Origin: Shinisaurus crocodilurus
Lineage: Eukaryota; Chordata; Lepidosauria; Squamata; Shinisauridae
Length of the DNA: 64,000 bases
Direction of reading: 5' to 3'
Assembly: GCA_021292165.1 (NCBI GenBank)
Contig: CM037877.1
Coordinates: 78,065,763 to 78,129,762 of the forward strand
Positions 11,252-21,725 of the stretch are shown in pieces (the first letter of the stretch is position 1; each line of letters begins with the position of its first letter). The notes under the pieces are model-generated. The model saw only the letters and a list, made by a program, of their open reading frames with translations. It made no database searches and was not told the DNA's origin. Both the position numbers and the translations under genes were made by a program.

Positions 11252-11730
11252 CTTGGTTCATACATAACACTAATCATGGTTTGGGTTGCTAAATTCCTGG
11301 TTGTTGAGATGTGTAAATGTGGCTGTGCTAACAAATCATGGTTTGTTAGCCACAAACAACCCAGAAAGAGAACCTATGGTTTGTTGTTGGGTTGTGACTT
11401 GTGAACTCTGAGTTATTTAAACTATGGGTCATTGTTTAAAGCATGTGAACCCATGTGAGTTGTTCATGGGTTGTTTCTCTGGGCTACAGAGGTGGAGAAC
11501 AAGAGTGGTTATAAAAAAAACCAGCCACTCTACATGCTAGTCCTACAGTGCTGCAAAAATATTTGGGATATAGGCAGGGAGCAGGTGAAGGAAGAGTGAA
11601 TCAAACAACCCAGGCACTGAGAAAACAAACCATGGTTTGTTCAATTGTCTGCCAGACAAACCCTGGGTAGGGCAACAAACCATGTGTTAAATAAACCACA
11701 GGTTAGCATTATGTGTGAGCCCAGCCATTG
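11252..11730. mobile_element. Long-arm DNA transposon (MITE)
   Basis: The left end, GGCTTGGTTCATACATAACA, pairs with the right end, whose inverse complement starts GGCTGGGCTCACACATAATG. The interior is full of inverted AACCATGG and CCATGGTTTGTT blocks. It belongs to the same broad group as the elements at 37480, 44511 and 62306. No transposase. Confidence 0.65.
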
Positions 11731-11894
11731 TCTCAGGTACCCCTTACACAGGGAGAGAAATTATGACTCATTGACAGAAATGAAGATCACCAAGTGTGTT
11801 ATATTGGTATTAATATGGTAATAACTAGAAGACGTTTAAAATAAGTTCTGTGTCAGTGTCAGCATACTGTTGAGGGGGGAAAACAAGCCATGTT

Positions 11895-12107
11895 TCATGC
11901 TATGCTTGTATATTTTTAGAACGGGTGTTTTTAGATCTTTGCAGTGCTGGCTGTTATCTTGGTTACTACTTTGGTTTTATTCTGTTTTAAACTTATGTTT
12001 TTTATATTATGTTACTGTATATTATGGTTTTAAGTTTTGTCTTGTAAACCATTCAGAGAAGTTCAGCTAATGGGTGGCATAGAAATGTAATAAATAAATA
12101 AATACAA
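11895..12107 (+). mobile_element. L2-like LINE 3' end fragment
   Basis: T-rich 3' sequence ending TTGTAAACCATTCAGAGAAG, then GGTGGCATAGAAATGTAATA and an (AATA)n tail. This matches the usual end of squamate L2-type LINEs. No coding part is retained. Confidence 0.5.
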
Positions 12108-12365
12108 ATAAATGGGGAACCTCAGGCCTATGGACCAAATCTGGGTTTCCTGCGGTTCCAATCCAGTCCTCTGGGGTTCTAAAAGGTTGAAATGTCCCTC
12201 CTAAGGTTTTGTTACTGACAGTAAGAGCTTTAAGCTAAAATATGCTAGTATATATGGTATCTCTGCCCCTTCCCCTTTTGCCTTTGAGTGACCCACACAC
12301 TCCGGAGAGCTTGTCTGAAATTGCATTTGGCCCTTGGGCTGAAAGAGGTTCAACATACATGTTTT
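12108..12365 (+). mobile_element. hAT-type MITE, degraded
   Basis: Starts GGGGAACCTCAGGCCTATGG. It shares with 29656-29990 the blocks AAAGGTTGAAATG, AGAGCTTTAAG and CCCCTTCCCCTTTTG. The right end is eroded. Confidence 0.5.
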
Positions 12366-12723
12366 AGAGTCATCCAGCCAACTGCTTTGGACCAGGTAGA
12401 TCTTACAGCAAAAGGCTGCAGCAAAAGAAATGTGAGTGAATCATGCTTCTCCCCATTCCTCAGTCTCATGCAAAGTGGAGAGATATGGGTTTTGTGTGTG
12501 TATTCTCCCAATGCAATGGCAGAAAAGGTGTGGACAACATGTGTTGGAGTCTTCTTATTGCCTTGACATACTCATCCTTCTCAGAAGGCCTGCAAACATG
12601 AGTCACTCTTGCTTCCTCTATCACCATTTTCAGGGAACTTCCACAGCTGCCAGCTCTGATTCAGGAAAACCATTATCATGTTCTTAGAATGTGGTTCTTG
12701 CTTGGACCCTTTGACTTTCAAGA

Positions 12724-12948
12724 ACACTATGGGTTTTATCCAATGTTGGCCATCTGCCAGAAAAATGGAAACTGCAGGCAGAATGGATTTCTTCTCCCCC
12801 TTGCAGCCCCCCCTTGCAGTCAAAGCTGCCTGGAGGGATTTCAGAGGATGTGTGGACAGCTGAAGAGGGGAGGAGAGCAAGGTTAAACCCCATTGTGTGA
12901 GCAGATGTCTGCTCATGTGATGTTGGATTTAACCCTGTATGCTTAGTA
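12724..12948. mobile_element. MITE, family D
   Basis: Ends TTATCCAATGTTGG and GATGTTGGATTTAACCC form imperfect inverted repeats. The interior matches 25450-25664, with CAGAATGGA near the left and a GAGCAGA(T/A)GTC-type block near the right. A partial relative is at 52690-52757. No coding capacity. Confidence 0.5.
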
Positions 12949-12949
12949 C

Positions 12950-14232
12950 ACCCATAGTCAAATAAATTATCAGGATGAGTTCAATGAAAATAATGAAACA
13001 CCTTGTTGAATATTCCCAGATGATGTCACTCAACTCAATGAGAACATATGAATCCTTAGCTGGCTTGATCTACCCAAGTACTTCCTTGAATAAATAAGGA
13101 ACTAATAAAATGTTTATTCATGCTATTGTCATCAATACCACACCATGTTGATAAGCCCTGATTGTCCTGCTCCTAGACTAGCAAGTGTCCCAGTCAAGGC
13201 TCAAATAGTTTCAGGAATAACAAAGAGAGAAATCAGGCTAGTCCATGGTCATACACAAGAGATCCAGTACAATTAGCAGGAGAAGGTAGAGGTGAGGTCA
13301 AAGCGGTCCAGAGTTCAGTTCACAGGAGCCAGTTGTATCAAGCGACAAGGCCAGTCAGGAGGTGTCAAAAACAGTGGTCCGGGGGCAGCTAAGAGTCTAG
13401 GAATCTGTTGGGTCCAGAATAGCAAGGTAAGCACAGAGGTAAAACATTGCTGTCTGCAGCAACAGGCTGGTTTCAGGCAGGCTAATTTATAGAAGGTTGT
13501 TAATCAGCACAGCTGGTTAGTTAGGTCAGTGTGTTGCTTTTAAGGGAGGCCCCACGCTGTGGCTTCCTTTTGTTCTTTTGCTGTTTACATTTGATCCTAT
13601 GCTATTCAGAGGGATGAAGAATTTCAGGCTCTGATTCCTGCATTTGGGGAAGTTCAGGAATGGCATGGAAGGGGCCAGGTTGCTCTTCTAATGGTTCCAA
13701 GGGAGGGCTGTCAGCTGAAGCCTCCAGTTCCACACCTGGCTCTGGCTGGGGCCCATTGTGCTGGCTCTCCCCTTGGATTGACCACTCCTTCCATGACACT
13801 CCTCAAGTTGAGCAACTGAGAGGTCAGGTTCGACCTTGTGACACAGGTCCTTTCCCCTACCATCATAACTTTAATTGGCAAGTAGACCAAGAGTAACACA
13901 CTCAAGTGGCGGAAAAGGAAGTGCTTTGAACTATTCAAAGAAAACAGAAAATAACAACATAGAGAACTAAAGTTACATACAGAGAACACGCATCGCTAAA
14001 GTTATGGTATTTTAGTAGCTGAGTGGAAAAGCCAAGCCAAATGGCCTTGCAGATCTTATGCTATTAATCCCTAGAATGTTAAGAGCCATCTTGCACACTG
14101 TGTGAGATAGGGTGGTGGAATTCTGGACTGTGTTGCTTTGGGCTGCAGGTGAGGGGTACTGAGGTTTGTACTCTGTATTTTAGGTTTGGGGTGTGGTGCC
14201 ATCCAGAAGACAGCTGATTCATTTTGTATAGT
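12950..14232. other. Unassigned, possibly LTR-like sequence
   Basis: Segments 13170-13560 and 13610-13850 have the mixed composition of LTR-type repeats but lack visible TG...CA borders or a target duplication. No recognisable gag or pol frames. The 13602-13799 minus-strand frame is proline- and glutamate-rich and matches no family known to me. Confidence 0.3.
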
Positions 14233-14593
14233 GTGTAGACCGGAGGTAGGCAACCTTTTTGGGCCCATGGGCAGATTTTACAATTTGATAAACTGTTCCG
14301 GGCACCACCACAAAATGGGTACGCTGCAAATAAAAACATCAGCTTACAGCTACCCACCATCTTCTTTTCCTAAGAATGTCTCTGAGTCCAACGTGCAGCC
14401 CAGAGGTATTCGTGGGAGAAGCAGATGGTGCAGCTAGAGGCCCTCGCTTTGCTTTGAATCCCAACTACTAGTAAGAAATTTTATTTAAAAATATTAAAAG
14501 GAAGAGGGCTCCAGCACCTCAGCAGACACAAGAAAGGTGCCCGAAGGCTCATTGGTGCCCACAGGCACCATGTTGCCTTCCTGTGGTGTAGAC
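14233..14593. mobile_element. hAT-type MITE with 8-bp target duplication
   Basis: The element at 14241-14585 begins CGGAGGTAGGCAACC and ends GTTGCCTTCCTGTG, imperfect inverted repeats. It is flanked by the perfect 8-mer GTGTAGAC (14233-14240 and 14586-14593). Inner copies of GGGC(A)CC near both ends support the pairing. Non-autonomous. Confidence 0.75.
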
Positions 14594-15744
14594 TGTCTCA
14601 GCCTCAGTCTTGCAGAATTGGAAACAGAGGCCATTGTCAGAACAGTGGCCGTTCAAACACACTCTGATGTAGTCCTGATAAGGGACATTAGCCATGTCAC
14701 TTTGCTGTGAAATAGGCCTCTTTTACCCCCTCTCTTTCTCTCTTTCTGTCCCACCCCAAACTGGAGTATAATGTTCTTAGTAAAGTTGGAACACACAGAT
14801 AAATCCCAAAATGCATCTTCTTGTTCCAATTAAAGTACAACACACCATATGTACAACACACTTTTTAAAGCAGAACCTCATCCCCTTTAAAATAAAAATA
14901 TAAATAAGCAAATATATTATTCATGCTGTTGAGAAATCAAAGTGAACTTTTCTGGTCTGCCCTTTGAGTGTAGAACAGTGTTGAATCAGAACCTGTTGCA
15001 GTGCTGAATCTAAGTTAGGCTAATGAAAAGGAAATGATGCTGCTTGGATATGCATGAACAGGAATGTTTTATTCAGGCATCTACTTACTATGATAAAAAT
15101 GAAAGAATTAGATACCAAAGCTTGCAAAGGCTGTGTTATATTTCTTTTGAGTCCAGGATAGAAATGTAGTTTTAAAAAATCCTGAGAATAACAGGATAAA
15201 ATGAGTTCATAAAATTGTAAACTGTAAACTGCATCATAACATTAAACGTCCACCATCCAGGATAACAAAGTACGTAAATTTCTCATCGCCCTCTTAACTG
15301 AAAGCTTAAATTCTGGCTATGTGGGTGACTTCATTTGAATGTCACCAATACATAATAATGGGTGTACTCTTGAAAAAATATATATGTTGAAGTTAAGGAG
15401 ATTAGTAAACATGTCAGGCCACTGTGCACCCGGTTCAAGAGAGAAGAAAACTTCTCCCGGAGACATACACTCTCTGGAAGCCACAGAATCTATTAGTTGA
15501 GTATTGATTAAAGTTTTAGTGGGAAGAATATAGATGGAAAAGATGATCTGCTGTGCCTCACACAGTTTTTGCAAGCATTTCTCCCCTCGAGCTTTTTAAA
15601 TTCATCCTTTGCTAACTGGCTGGAAGTCTCTATCAGAAGCTGCCCCAATTTTATTTTTTTAAAATCGCTCTATGGATGCCCCCGAGTATGCTCACATTGC
15701 ACTCTGCTTGTAGGTAAAAAGGAGATAAGCCCATACAATGATAA
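14594..15744. other. Unassigned AT-rich sequence
   Basis: No gene or repeat recognised. It includes a (TCTCTTTCTG)-like pyrimidine patch near 14732 and AT-rich DNA at 14880-15240. Confidence 0.4.
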
Positions 15745-16140
15745 AGGGCTAAACCAGACATGACATTAATTACAGGATTGGGTCTTGCATGCTTGTCTTC
15801 CTTCCTTCCTTCCTTTACGAAATAGCAGCCTCAGGAGGGGGCAATGTGATCAGGACCAGGGCAAACAGGGAGGTAGGCTTTTTAATGCCCCCTCTCTGCT
15901 GTGATCCTTATGAAAATCATCCTCAAGCTGCTTTAGCTGTGGGAGGGAAACTTCCACTGGCAACTGTGGGACGGGGCAGGTTTGATCTGGATTGGGACCA
16001 TGTTGGGGAAAAGGATGAACGTGCCCCTCTCCCATGCCACAGCCCTGCTCCAGATCTACCCCACTCCCACAGCTGCTATTTAGATTCCCCCCCCTTTGAG
16101 GTCCAAAGTAGTCCAACACATATGGGGAGCACCAGGTTGG
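15745..16140. mobile_element. MITE, family E, degraded
   Basis: The left end GGGCTAAACCAGACATGACA resembles the family end seen at 30682. The interior has GATCTGGATTGGGACCATG and, in inverse sense, CTGCTCCAGATC. A short (CTTC)n lies at 15797-15816. The right border is unclear. Confidence 0.4.
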
Positions 16141-16557
16141 TGAAGAGTGCCATATAGGTTGGCTCAGATGCAGAGATGGGGGTGGGGGTAGTTTTGTTGT
16201 GGTTCTGCATTGGGAGTGAGTTCAGGATCCAACAAAGCCAAACAGAGGCTCATTGGAAGGTGGTGAGATCAGAGCAAGGAATCATGTACAAAGGCTCACT
16301 AAGAGCAGGACTTTGGGGAAGCAGTCCAGGGCACCACTCAGCAGAACCCTGGAGAGCTGGGTTGGGGCATCCAGCAGGCCAGATTTAGCCTCCAGGCGTG
16401 AGGTCCTGCACCTCTGGTGTATAGAATTGCAGCCAAAGAGTCAGTGGTATAGTAGAAGGGGAATATGGAGGAGCACAGCTCTGGGAGTTTTTTCAGAGTG
16501 GGAGCAGTGATGTCATCTGCAAGAGCATCAGGCTAATGGAGGCACCCCCTGACAAGC
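16141..16557. other. Unassigned sequence
   Basis: Moderately GC-rich. Open frames exist but show no recognisable domain. Confidence 0.35.
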
Positions 16558-17251
16558 GAATGAGGCAGGGATGTTGAAGAGTCCTTGGTCTTGAGTCACG
16601 AGTTGAGTCACGAGTCTTTGGACCCGAGTCTCGAGTCTGAGTCCTTGGTCCAAAATGGTGACTCACGAGACGAGTCACTCCCAAAGCTGACTCCACGAGT
16701 CCCTATTAAAATCAATGGGTTTCCCCCCCCAACAAAGTGAGGCTACTTCAGATGTGTGGCTTAAATAAATTCTAGGCACAAGTGTGCCTTTTTATTTCAA
16801 AACTCTGCAATTGATTTAGGCAAGAACAGAACAGGCAGACAAACCCAAAATAACCAGGCAGGCAGAGGAGGCAGGGAACCCCAAAGCAGGCAGGCAGAGG
16901 CCTTTGACTTGGACAATTCAAACTGTGGAACTGGTTAAGAAGAGACCAGGCAGGCAGAGGAGGCTGGGAACCCCAAACAGGCAGGCAGAGGCAGCCAAAC
17001 CCAAAATGTCTGAAAGGTTGCATTTTAGGAAAATGATTTTGAAAAATAACATCTTCGCCGGCGATTGCACTTCTCTCCACTCCTTCTGGCACAGCCCAGG
17101 GATGTTGAAGAGTCCTTGGTCTCGAGTCCCGAGTCGAGTCTCAAGTCCCATTAAAAATATTGGGACTTGAGTGGGACTTGAATCAGAGGGGGGACTCAGT
17201 CCGACTCACGAGTCGACTCCTAGAGTCTGAGTCCCCATCCCTGGAATGAGG
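16558..17251. mobile_element. Composite hAT element with GAGTC/GACTC arrays and 8-bp target duplication
   Basis: The element at 16566-17243 (678 bp) begins CAGGGATGTTGAAG and ends CCCCATCCCTG. It has the perfect 8-bp target duplication GAATGAGG at 16558-16565 and 17244-17251. Both ends are packed with GAGTC and GACTC pentamers, often as CGAGTC, the form taken by subterminal transposase-binding repeats. A second left end, CAGGGATGTTGAAGAGTCC, lies inside at 17097, so 17097-17243 is by itself a complete palindromic element. Between the two left ends lies cargo with two copies, about 93 bp apart, of a block containing CAGGCAGGCAGAGGAGGC. No transposase frame. Confidence 0.88.
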
Positions 17252-17364
17252 TAATAACAAGGCTCTGAGTTTTTTAATTGTTTGTAACAGATTAGCACAG
17301 AGGAATCAGAGAATGAGGAAAATAGTCAAGCAGGTTATTTCTTCTTTCCCCCCCTTTTTTTGTG

Positions 17365-17510
17365 GTGGGGTTCAACACAGCTGTGCCTGCATTTTGGACT
17401 CTCCTTGGGGGCACGGCTATGGATTCTCCTTGGGGTGTGACTATGGGGGCTGCCCTGCGAGCTATTGCAATCTGAAATTTACCTCTACACCACTGCTAAT
17501 ACTAATACTT
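17365..17510 (+). repeat. Family A repeat, fragment
   Basis: Matches the 3' part of the repeats at 548 and 62172: TGCCTGCATTTTGGACTCTCC, then CTACACCACTG. Within it, CTCCTTGGGG recurs about 30 bp apart, a local duplication. Confidence 0.55.
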
Positions 17511-17639
17511 CCCCTGGCTCAAGCACAGGGCTCTTTGGATCCCAGCCATTAGCCCAAAAGTAACAACAACATACCGGTACATCAAAAGGGTAGCTTGAAA
17601 TCACATCCACTCTAATTCCAACATGCAATTCCATAGTTG

Positions 17640-18270
17640 CTGATTCAGAAACTTTTAAAGATGTATTTGTTTCAAGTTTGGGTTTGATAGATTACCCTGA
17701 GATTACGGTAATTGAAAGCTGCCCCAGATTTGGAAGGCAAATACATATATTTTTTTTGGAGGGTGGTGATGGAAATCCAACATTATGTTGTCATCACAAT
17801 TCTCTGAACATTCAGGTTCAATATTTATAGCATCTTGCCAAGTATTTGTAAGTTCATTTATTTCAATAATTTGTTCTGATTCATTAATTTGCTTCTTCCA
17901 CTAAAAGTGAAGAATGTTTTATCACCAGAAAGGTTAAGTTGGCAGCATAAAATGTTCCAAGAAAGCGTGTGTCATCAGATTTGTTCAGGCAACTAAATCT
18001 AATTTTTAACAAGCCAAATGTGCTTTCAATTATAACTCTTGAGAACTTTATACCTCATTGTAATTTATTTTTGAAACAGGGTTTAGGTGATGTCAGAATC
18101 AACACTTTAATTGGCTCAGGGAATATCCATTCTCAAAAATGCATTTTAAATGAGGAATACGGAAGGAGCAATGAGCATATATCAATGTTCCCAAAAATTC
18201 TACAAGACCAGATGATCTAAGCCATTATCACCAACAATTGTTCCAAGAAATCAAAGCACATATTAATGGA
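17640..18270 (-). pseudogene. Decayed PIF/Harbinger-type transposase
   Basis: Translated on the minus strand with frame changes, the region gives a piece reading RVIIESTFGLLKIRFSCL (about 17985-18045). This resembles the conserved block around the last acidic residue of the Harbinger DDE transposase, an Arg, an Ile-Glu pair, then Phe-Gly-x-Leu-Lys-x-Arg-Phe. A weaker match to the preceding Tyr-Pro-Leu-Leu block lies upstream. Stops and frameshifts interrupt it, so it cannot be functional. The 83-codon plus-strand frame at 17969-18220 is a shadow. I did not find the terminal inverted repeats or the expected 3-bp target duplication. HARBI1-type host genes share the motif, but the surrounding decay argues for an old transposon. 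Confidence 0.55.
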
Positions 18271-18290
18271 ATAAAATGTTCTTATTTTAT

Positions 18291-18525
18291 TTATTTATTA
18301 TATTGCTATCCCACCTTTTTTCTTGCAAGGAACGCAGGGCAGCTTACATAATAATCCTCCTGCTCCTCCCCATTTTATCCTCACAACAGCCTGGTGAGGT
18401 AGGTTAAGCTGAGAGTCAGTGACTGGCCCAAAGGCCCCCAATCAGCTTAATGGATGAGTGGGGACTAGAACCCGGATCTCCCGAGTCCCAGTCCAACACT
18501 CTCACCACTATGCCACACTGGCTTC
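18291..18525 (-). mobile_element. Sauria-type tRNA-derived SINE
   Basis: Read on the minus strand it begins AAGCCAGTGTGGCATAGTGG (A-box region) and continues through GGACTGGGACTCGGGAGATC and the B-box-like GGGTTCTAGTCCC to CTTGCAAGAAAAAAGGTGGG. It ends in a TATTTATTTA-type tail on the plus strand. Order and tail fit the Sauria SINEs, which are associated with Bov-B LINEs. Copies also lie at 35719 (plus) and 48046 (minus, 5' truncated). Confidence 0.85.
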
Positions 18526-18726
18526 TTACGTTAAACAACCCCCTTCCTCATCCTTAAAAAATAACATATGTATGTTAAAAAGCTGTCATAATAAAATGTG
18601 ACTACCTGTACGTTTTTGGTCCAGTTGCTATCACAGGTAGAGAAGCATGTTCAGAAGTAACAACAGACTGCAGTCAAATGCTTCACATCAGTTTCCAGTA
18701 TACATTTCCTTTTGTAACCAATGATT

Positions 18727-18891
18727 TCATAGATCATAGAGTTGGAAGGAGCCTACAAGGCTATCGAGTCCAACCCCCTGCTCAATGCAAGGAACTAGAG
18801 GAGGGATCTCCCATCTAAGTAATAACCAGGCCTGACCCTGCTTAGCTTTCCATGCTCAGACAAGCTGAGCCAGCGTAAGCCACAGGCCTGT
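18727..18891 (-). mobile_element. 5S rRNA-derived SINE with CR1-like tail, copy 2
   Basis: Minus-strand copy. The 5S box A block reads GCTAAGCAGGGTC. The box C region has one change from copy 1 (TTAGATGGGAGA). The CR1-like end GGTTGGACTCGATAGCC and CTCTATGATCTATGAAAT follow. It is full length at the same 5' boundary, CAGGCCTGTGG, as copy 1. Confidence 0.9.
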
Positions 18892-19433
18892 ATTCGATCA
18901 AAACTAGATAATCTTATATATTACCTCTCAGTCTATCTACTGCTGTCTATAACCTTTTAATTCCATTATGGTTAAAAGCTCCTACAATCCAAATACGCTT
19001 TCATTCAGATTACAAACCTTTCATTAAGGTTTCATTTCATTTTGAGAGTTTTCTATACACTTTTAATCGCATATGTCAGAATTAACTTTAAAATCAAGAT
19101 TTTCCCCTCCCTGTAAAGCATGTAGTCAGGTACTATTATTTTTTTTTAATAAGCATCCAGAATAAACTGTTATGGCTTCTTTGTATTCAGTGGTGTCTGT
19201 ATCCTTTCTGTGTTCTCTGTGGCTTGGTTTGAACAAATATATAATTAACAAAATCAACTCTCTGCTCCATTTAACATTTTCTAATCACTACAGTGAACAT
19301 TATATGGATACTTATTGAAACGTCCATCCATTTATCAATGATTAGTCAATATACATATGATCATATTAATCAAGATGAATATGCAATCTGCTATGGCAAC
19401 TGGGGTAATATATTATCCAGTATGACTCTGATC
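18892..19433. other. Unassigned AT-rich sequence
   Basis: No coding or repeat signal recognised apart from a T run near 19140. Confidence 0.4.
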
Positions 19434-19579
19434 CAATAGAGCAGACTTCCTCAACTTGGTGCCCTCCAGATGTGTTGGACTACAACTCCCAGCATACCCC
19501 AACCAGCTAGCTGGGGCATGCTGGCAGTTGTAGTCCAACACATCTGGAGGGCACCAAGTTGGGGAAGGCTACAATAGAG
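19434..19579. mobile_element. Palindromic hAT-type MITE with 8-bp target duplication
   Basis: The element at 19442-19571 (130 bp) begins CAGACTTCCTCAACTTGGTG and ends in the inverse, CACCAAGTTGGGGAAGGCTA. It is flanked by the perfect 8-mer CAATAGAG (19434-19441 and 19572-19579). The arms contain ACTACAACTCCCAGCATACC and its inverse, GGCATGCTGGCAGTTGTAGT. The few mismatches between the arms suggest a fairly recent insertion. Confidence 0.92.
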
Positions 19580-19693
19580 CATATGCAGAGCAGCTGGGGC
19601 TGCACATACATAGCCCTTCAAAAGAGATGAAACCTTGCTGATCAGCATCTTGGTGGCTGAATGGCTGAATGCAGTTCTCTGCGCCTCAGTCAA

Positions 19694-20108
19694 GTTCTCA
19701 GTAGTGGTGGGTGATTCCGCAGTGAGCCGACCTGCTGCCGGCTTGGTGGACGCTGCCGCTCCACCTGCCGAGCTGGGCCAAAAGTGGAGGCGCGCCAAGC
19801 CACTCGGTGGACTTCCAGATTCCCAGCGGGCCACTTTTTACGTAGAAAATGCTGTAAGATATGTTAAAAGCGGCCACAATTTGTGCAAGTTACACAAATT
19901 GTGGCTGCTTTTGGCGTATCTTATGGCATTTTCTACATAAAAAGCAGCCCGCTGGGAACCCAGAAGTCGCTTCCCGAGCTCAACTCGGGAGAATTCGAGT
20001 CAATCCGGGGAAGGAGATAAGCGGGATGGAGTTCGGGCGGTCGAGCCCAGCCAGTTTGCCTGATATCCACCCCTTGAACGAACTCCTCACTCATCCCTAA
20101 TTTCTCAG
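19694..20108. mobile_element. CpG-rich hAT-type foldback element
   Basis: The element (about 19702-20100, 399 bp) has ends TAGTGGTGGGTGA and TCACTCATCCCTAA. Its near-exact 8-bp flanks are GTTCTCAG (19694) and TTTCTCAG (20101), with one mismatch. The core from CCCAGCGGGCCACTTTTTAC to its inverse folds into a hairpin with arms of about 65 bp around GTTACACAAATTGTGG. The outer parts are CpG-rich. No transposase. Confidence 0.75.
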
Positions 20109-20240
20109 TCAATTTGCAGGATTTCAGCTTTGTAAAAAGGACTGTGCACATACTAAATTGGGGATGGAAGCCACAAGTGTTAAACAGAAGCCAGCTTCCA
20201 TGTGGTTATATAGCCTCTACCTGAATATGGGTGAACGAGT

Positions 20241-20405
20241 CAGGCCTATGGCTCACGCTGGCTCAGCTTGTCTGGGCGTGGAGAGCTAAGCAGGGTCAGG
20301 CCTGGTTATTACTTGGATGGGAGATCCCTCCTCTAGTTTCCTGCATTGAGCAGGGGGTTGGACTCGATAGCCTTGGAGGCTCCTTCCAACTCTATGGTCT
20401 ATGAA
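20241..20405 (+). mobile_element. 5S rRNA-derived SINE with CR1-like tail, copy 3
   Basis: Has the same 5' boundary (CAGGCC), box A block and ACTTGGATGGGAGA block as copy 1, then CCTCTAGTTTCCTGCATTGA and the CR1-like end. The tail carries CTCTATGGTCTATGAATGA. All three copies share the same junction between the 5S part and the CR1 part, so they descend from one fused founder. Confidence 0.9.
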
Positions 20406-20518
20406 TGAGACCAGTTTTATCCCATTATAGATACATGAGGGCCATTTGAAACAAATCATGTGTAGGTGTCTATGCATGATGATCTCACATGCATCTGTTG
20501 AGATGCATGTAAATCATC

Positions 20519-20600
20519 AGGACTGGCCATCGTCTTATATTCAGTGCAGACTACTGTGCAGTCTGCACCTAATATACAGTAAGACCATGGCCAGTTGTTG
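20519..20600. repeat. Short foldback
   Basis: Arms ACTGGCCATCGTCTTATA and GTAAGACCATGGCCAGT flank an inner GTGCAGACT/AGTCTGCAC. Probably a small DNA-transposon remnant. Confidence 0.5.
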
Positions 20601-20639
20601 TTTGGACTGTATTTTTAGTGTTTTAATTGATTCCATATG

Positions 20640-21309
20640 CCTTTTCTTGCAGCTTTTGTAATTGACCGTAGGCAAGGTTTTCTTTTGGAATATATATGTG
20701 TATTAAATAAGTATCATATGTTAGAATAAATTCCATTAAAAGTGATCATTCCTTTTTTCTTTCTTCCTCACCCCTTTTGTCTATATCTCTATAAAATTCT
20801 ATGTTTTCTTAGGAAGAGGAAAAAGTAAGTTTCAGCTCTATCTCAGTACTAAGTAGCAATTTGTCTATAAAGCTTCTGCTAAGGCTGAGTAGAAAAGGGG
20901 ACAATTTTTTTCATGAATATTTTCATCAGTTGGGAAAGATGCCCCACTTCCAACTATTTTTCTGTGAAAGGGGATGGTTGCCTATTCAGGAAGCACAGCC
21001 CTGAATATGCTTTATTTGGCCTCAGTGACATACATATTCACAGTTGGCTAGGATCATCCATGTGACCCAATACAGAAGGCCTTAGCCTCACTCTAAATCA
21101 GCTTTGTTTGCTCTCAGTGGCATCAACATGTAGACAAATTAGATTGACAATGTATGTAGTGTCGTGATGTTATACTTAATCCCTGATTGTTTGGGAGCAT
21201 GCTATAGAGCAGTTATTAGCTCTACCTAAGGAAAAAAATGACACAGAAGTAGCAACAGGGAAAAACAACAACAATAAACAGGCTTATGAAAAGGTGAACA
21301 TTCTATATC
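20640..21309. other. Unassigned sequence
   Basis: AT-rich and without a recognised gene or repeat. Confidence 0.4.
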
Positions 21310-21725
21310 ATATCATAGAATCATAGAAAAGTAGAGTTGGAAGGGGCCTACAAGGCCACCGAGTCCAACCCCCTGCTCAGTGCAGGAACCCAAGTCAAAG
21401 CATCCGTGACAGATGGCCATCCAGCTGCACCTTGAATGCCTCCAGAGTGGGAGAGCCCACCACCTCCTTAGGTAGTTGGTTGGTTCCATTGTCTTATTGC
21501 TCTAACAGTCAGGAAATTTTTCCTGATGTTTAGGTGGAATCTGGGTTCCTGTAACTTGAGCCCATTATTCTGTGTTCTGCAAACTGGGATGATCTAGAAG
21601 AGATCCTGGCCCTCCTCTTTGTTATAACCCTTTAAGTACTGGAAAAGTGCTATCATATCTCCCCTCAGCCTCCTCTTCTGAAGGCTAAATATGCCCAGTT
21701 CTTTCAGTCTCTCCTCATAGGGAAT
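21310..21725 (-). mobile_element. CR1 LINE, 5'-truncated 3' end
   Basis: Minus-strand copy of the last roughly 400 bp of CR1. It starts at the tail on the plus strand (repeated ATCATAGA units, then GAGTTGGAAGGGGCCTACAA) and extends to CTCCTCATAGGG, which corresponds to a point near 43985 of the long CR1 copy. Its coding part is the C-terminal extension of ORF2. The 5' truncation is normal for LINE insertion. Confidence 0.92.

Noticed and set aside
12581..12916. Cluster of overlapping frames near 12.6-12.9 kb as coding
   Set aside because: The segment from 12724 is a MITE shared with 25450; the frames are not shared between the copies.
16853..17000. CRISPR-like or satellite array
   Set aside because: Only two units about 93 bp apart, without uniform repeats and spacers; it lies inside a hAT element.
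5055..20405. Functional 5S rRNA genes
   Set aside because: Only the internal promoter region is close to 5S; the 5' half is diverged, the 3' end is replaced by a CR1-like tail, and no T-run terminator follows.
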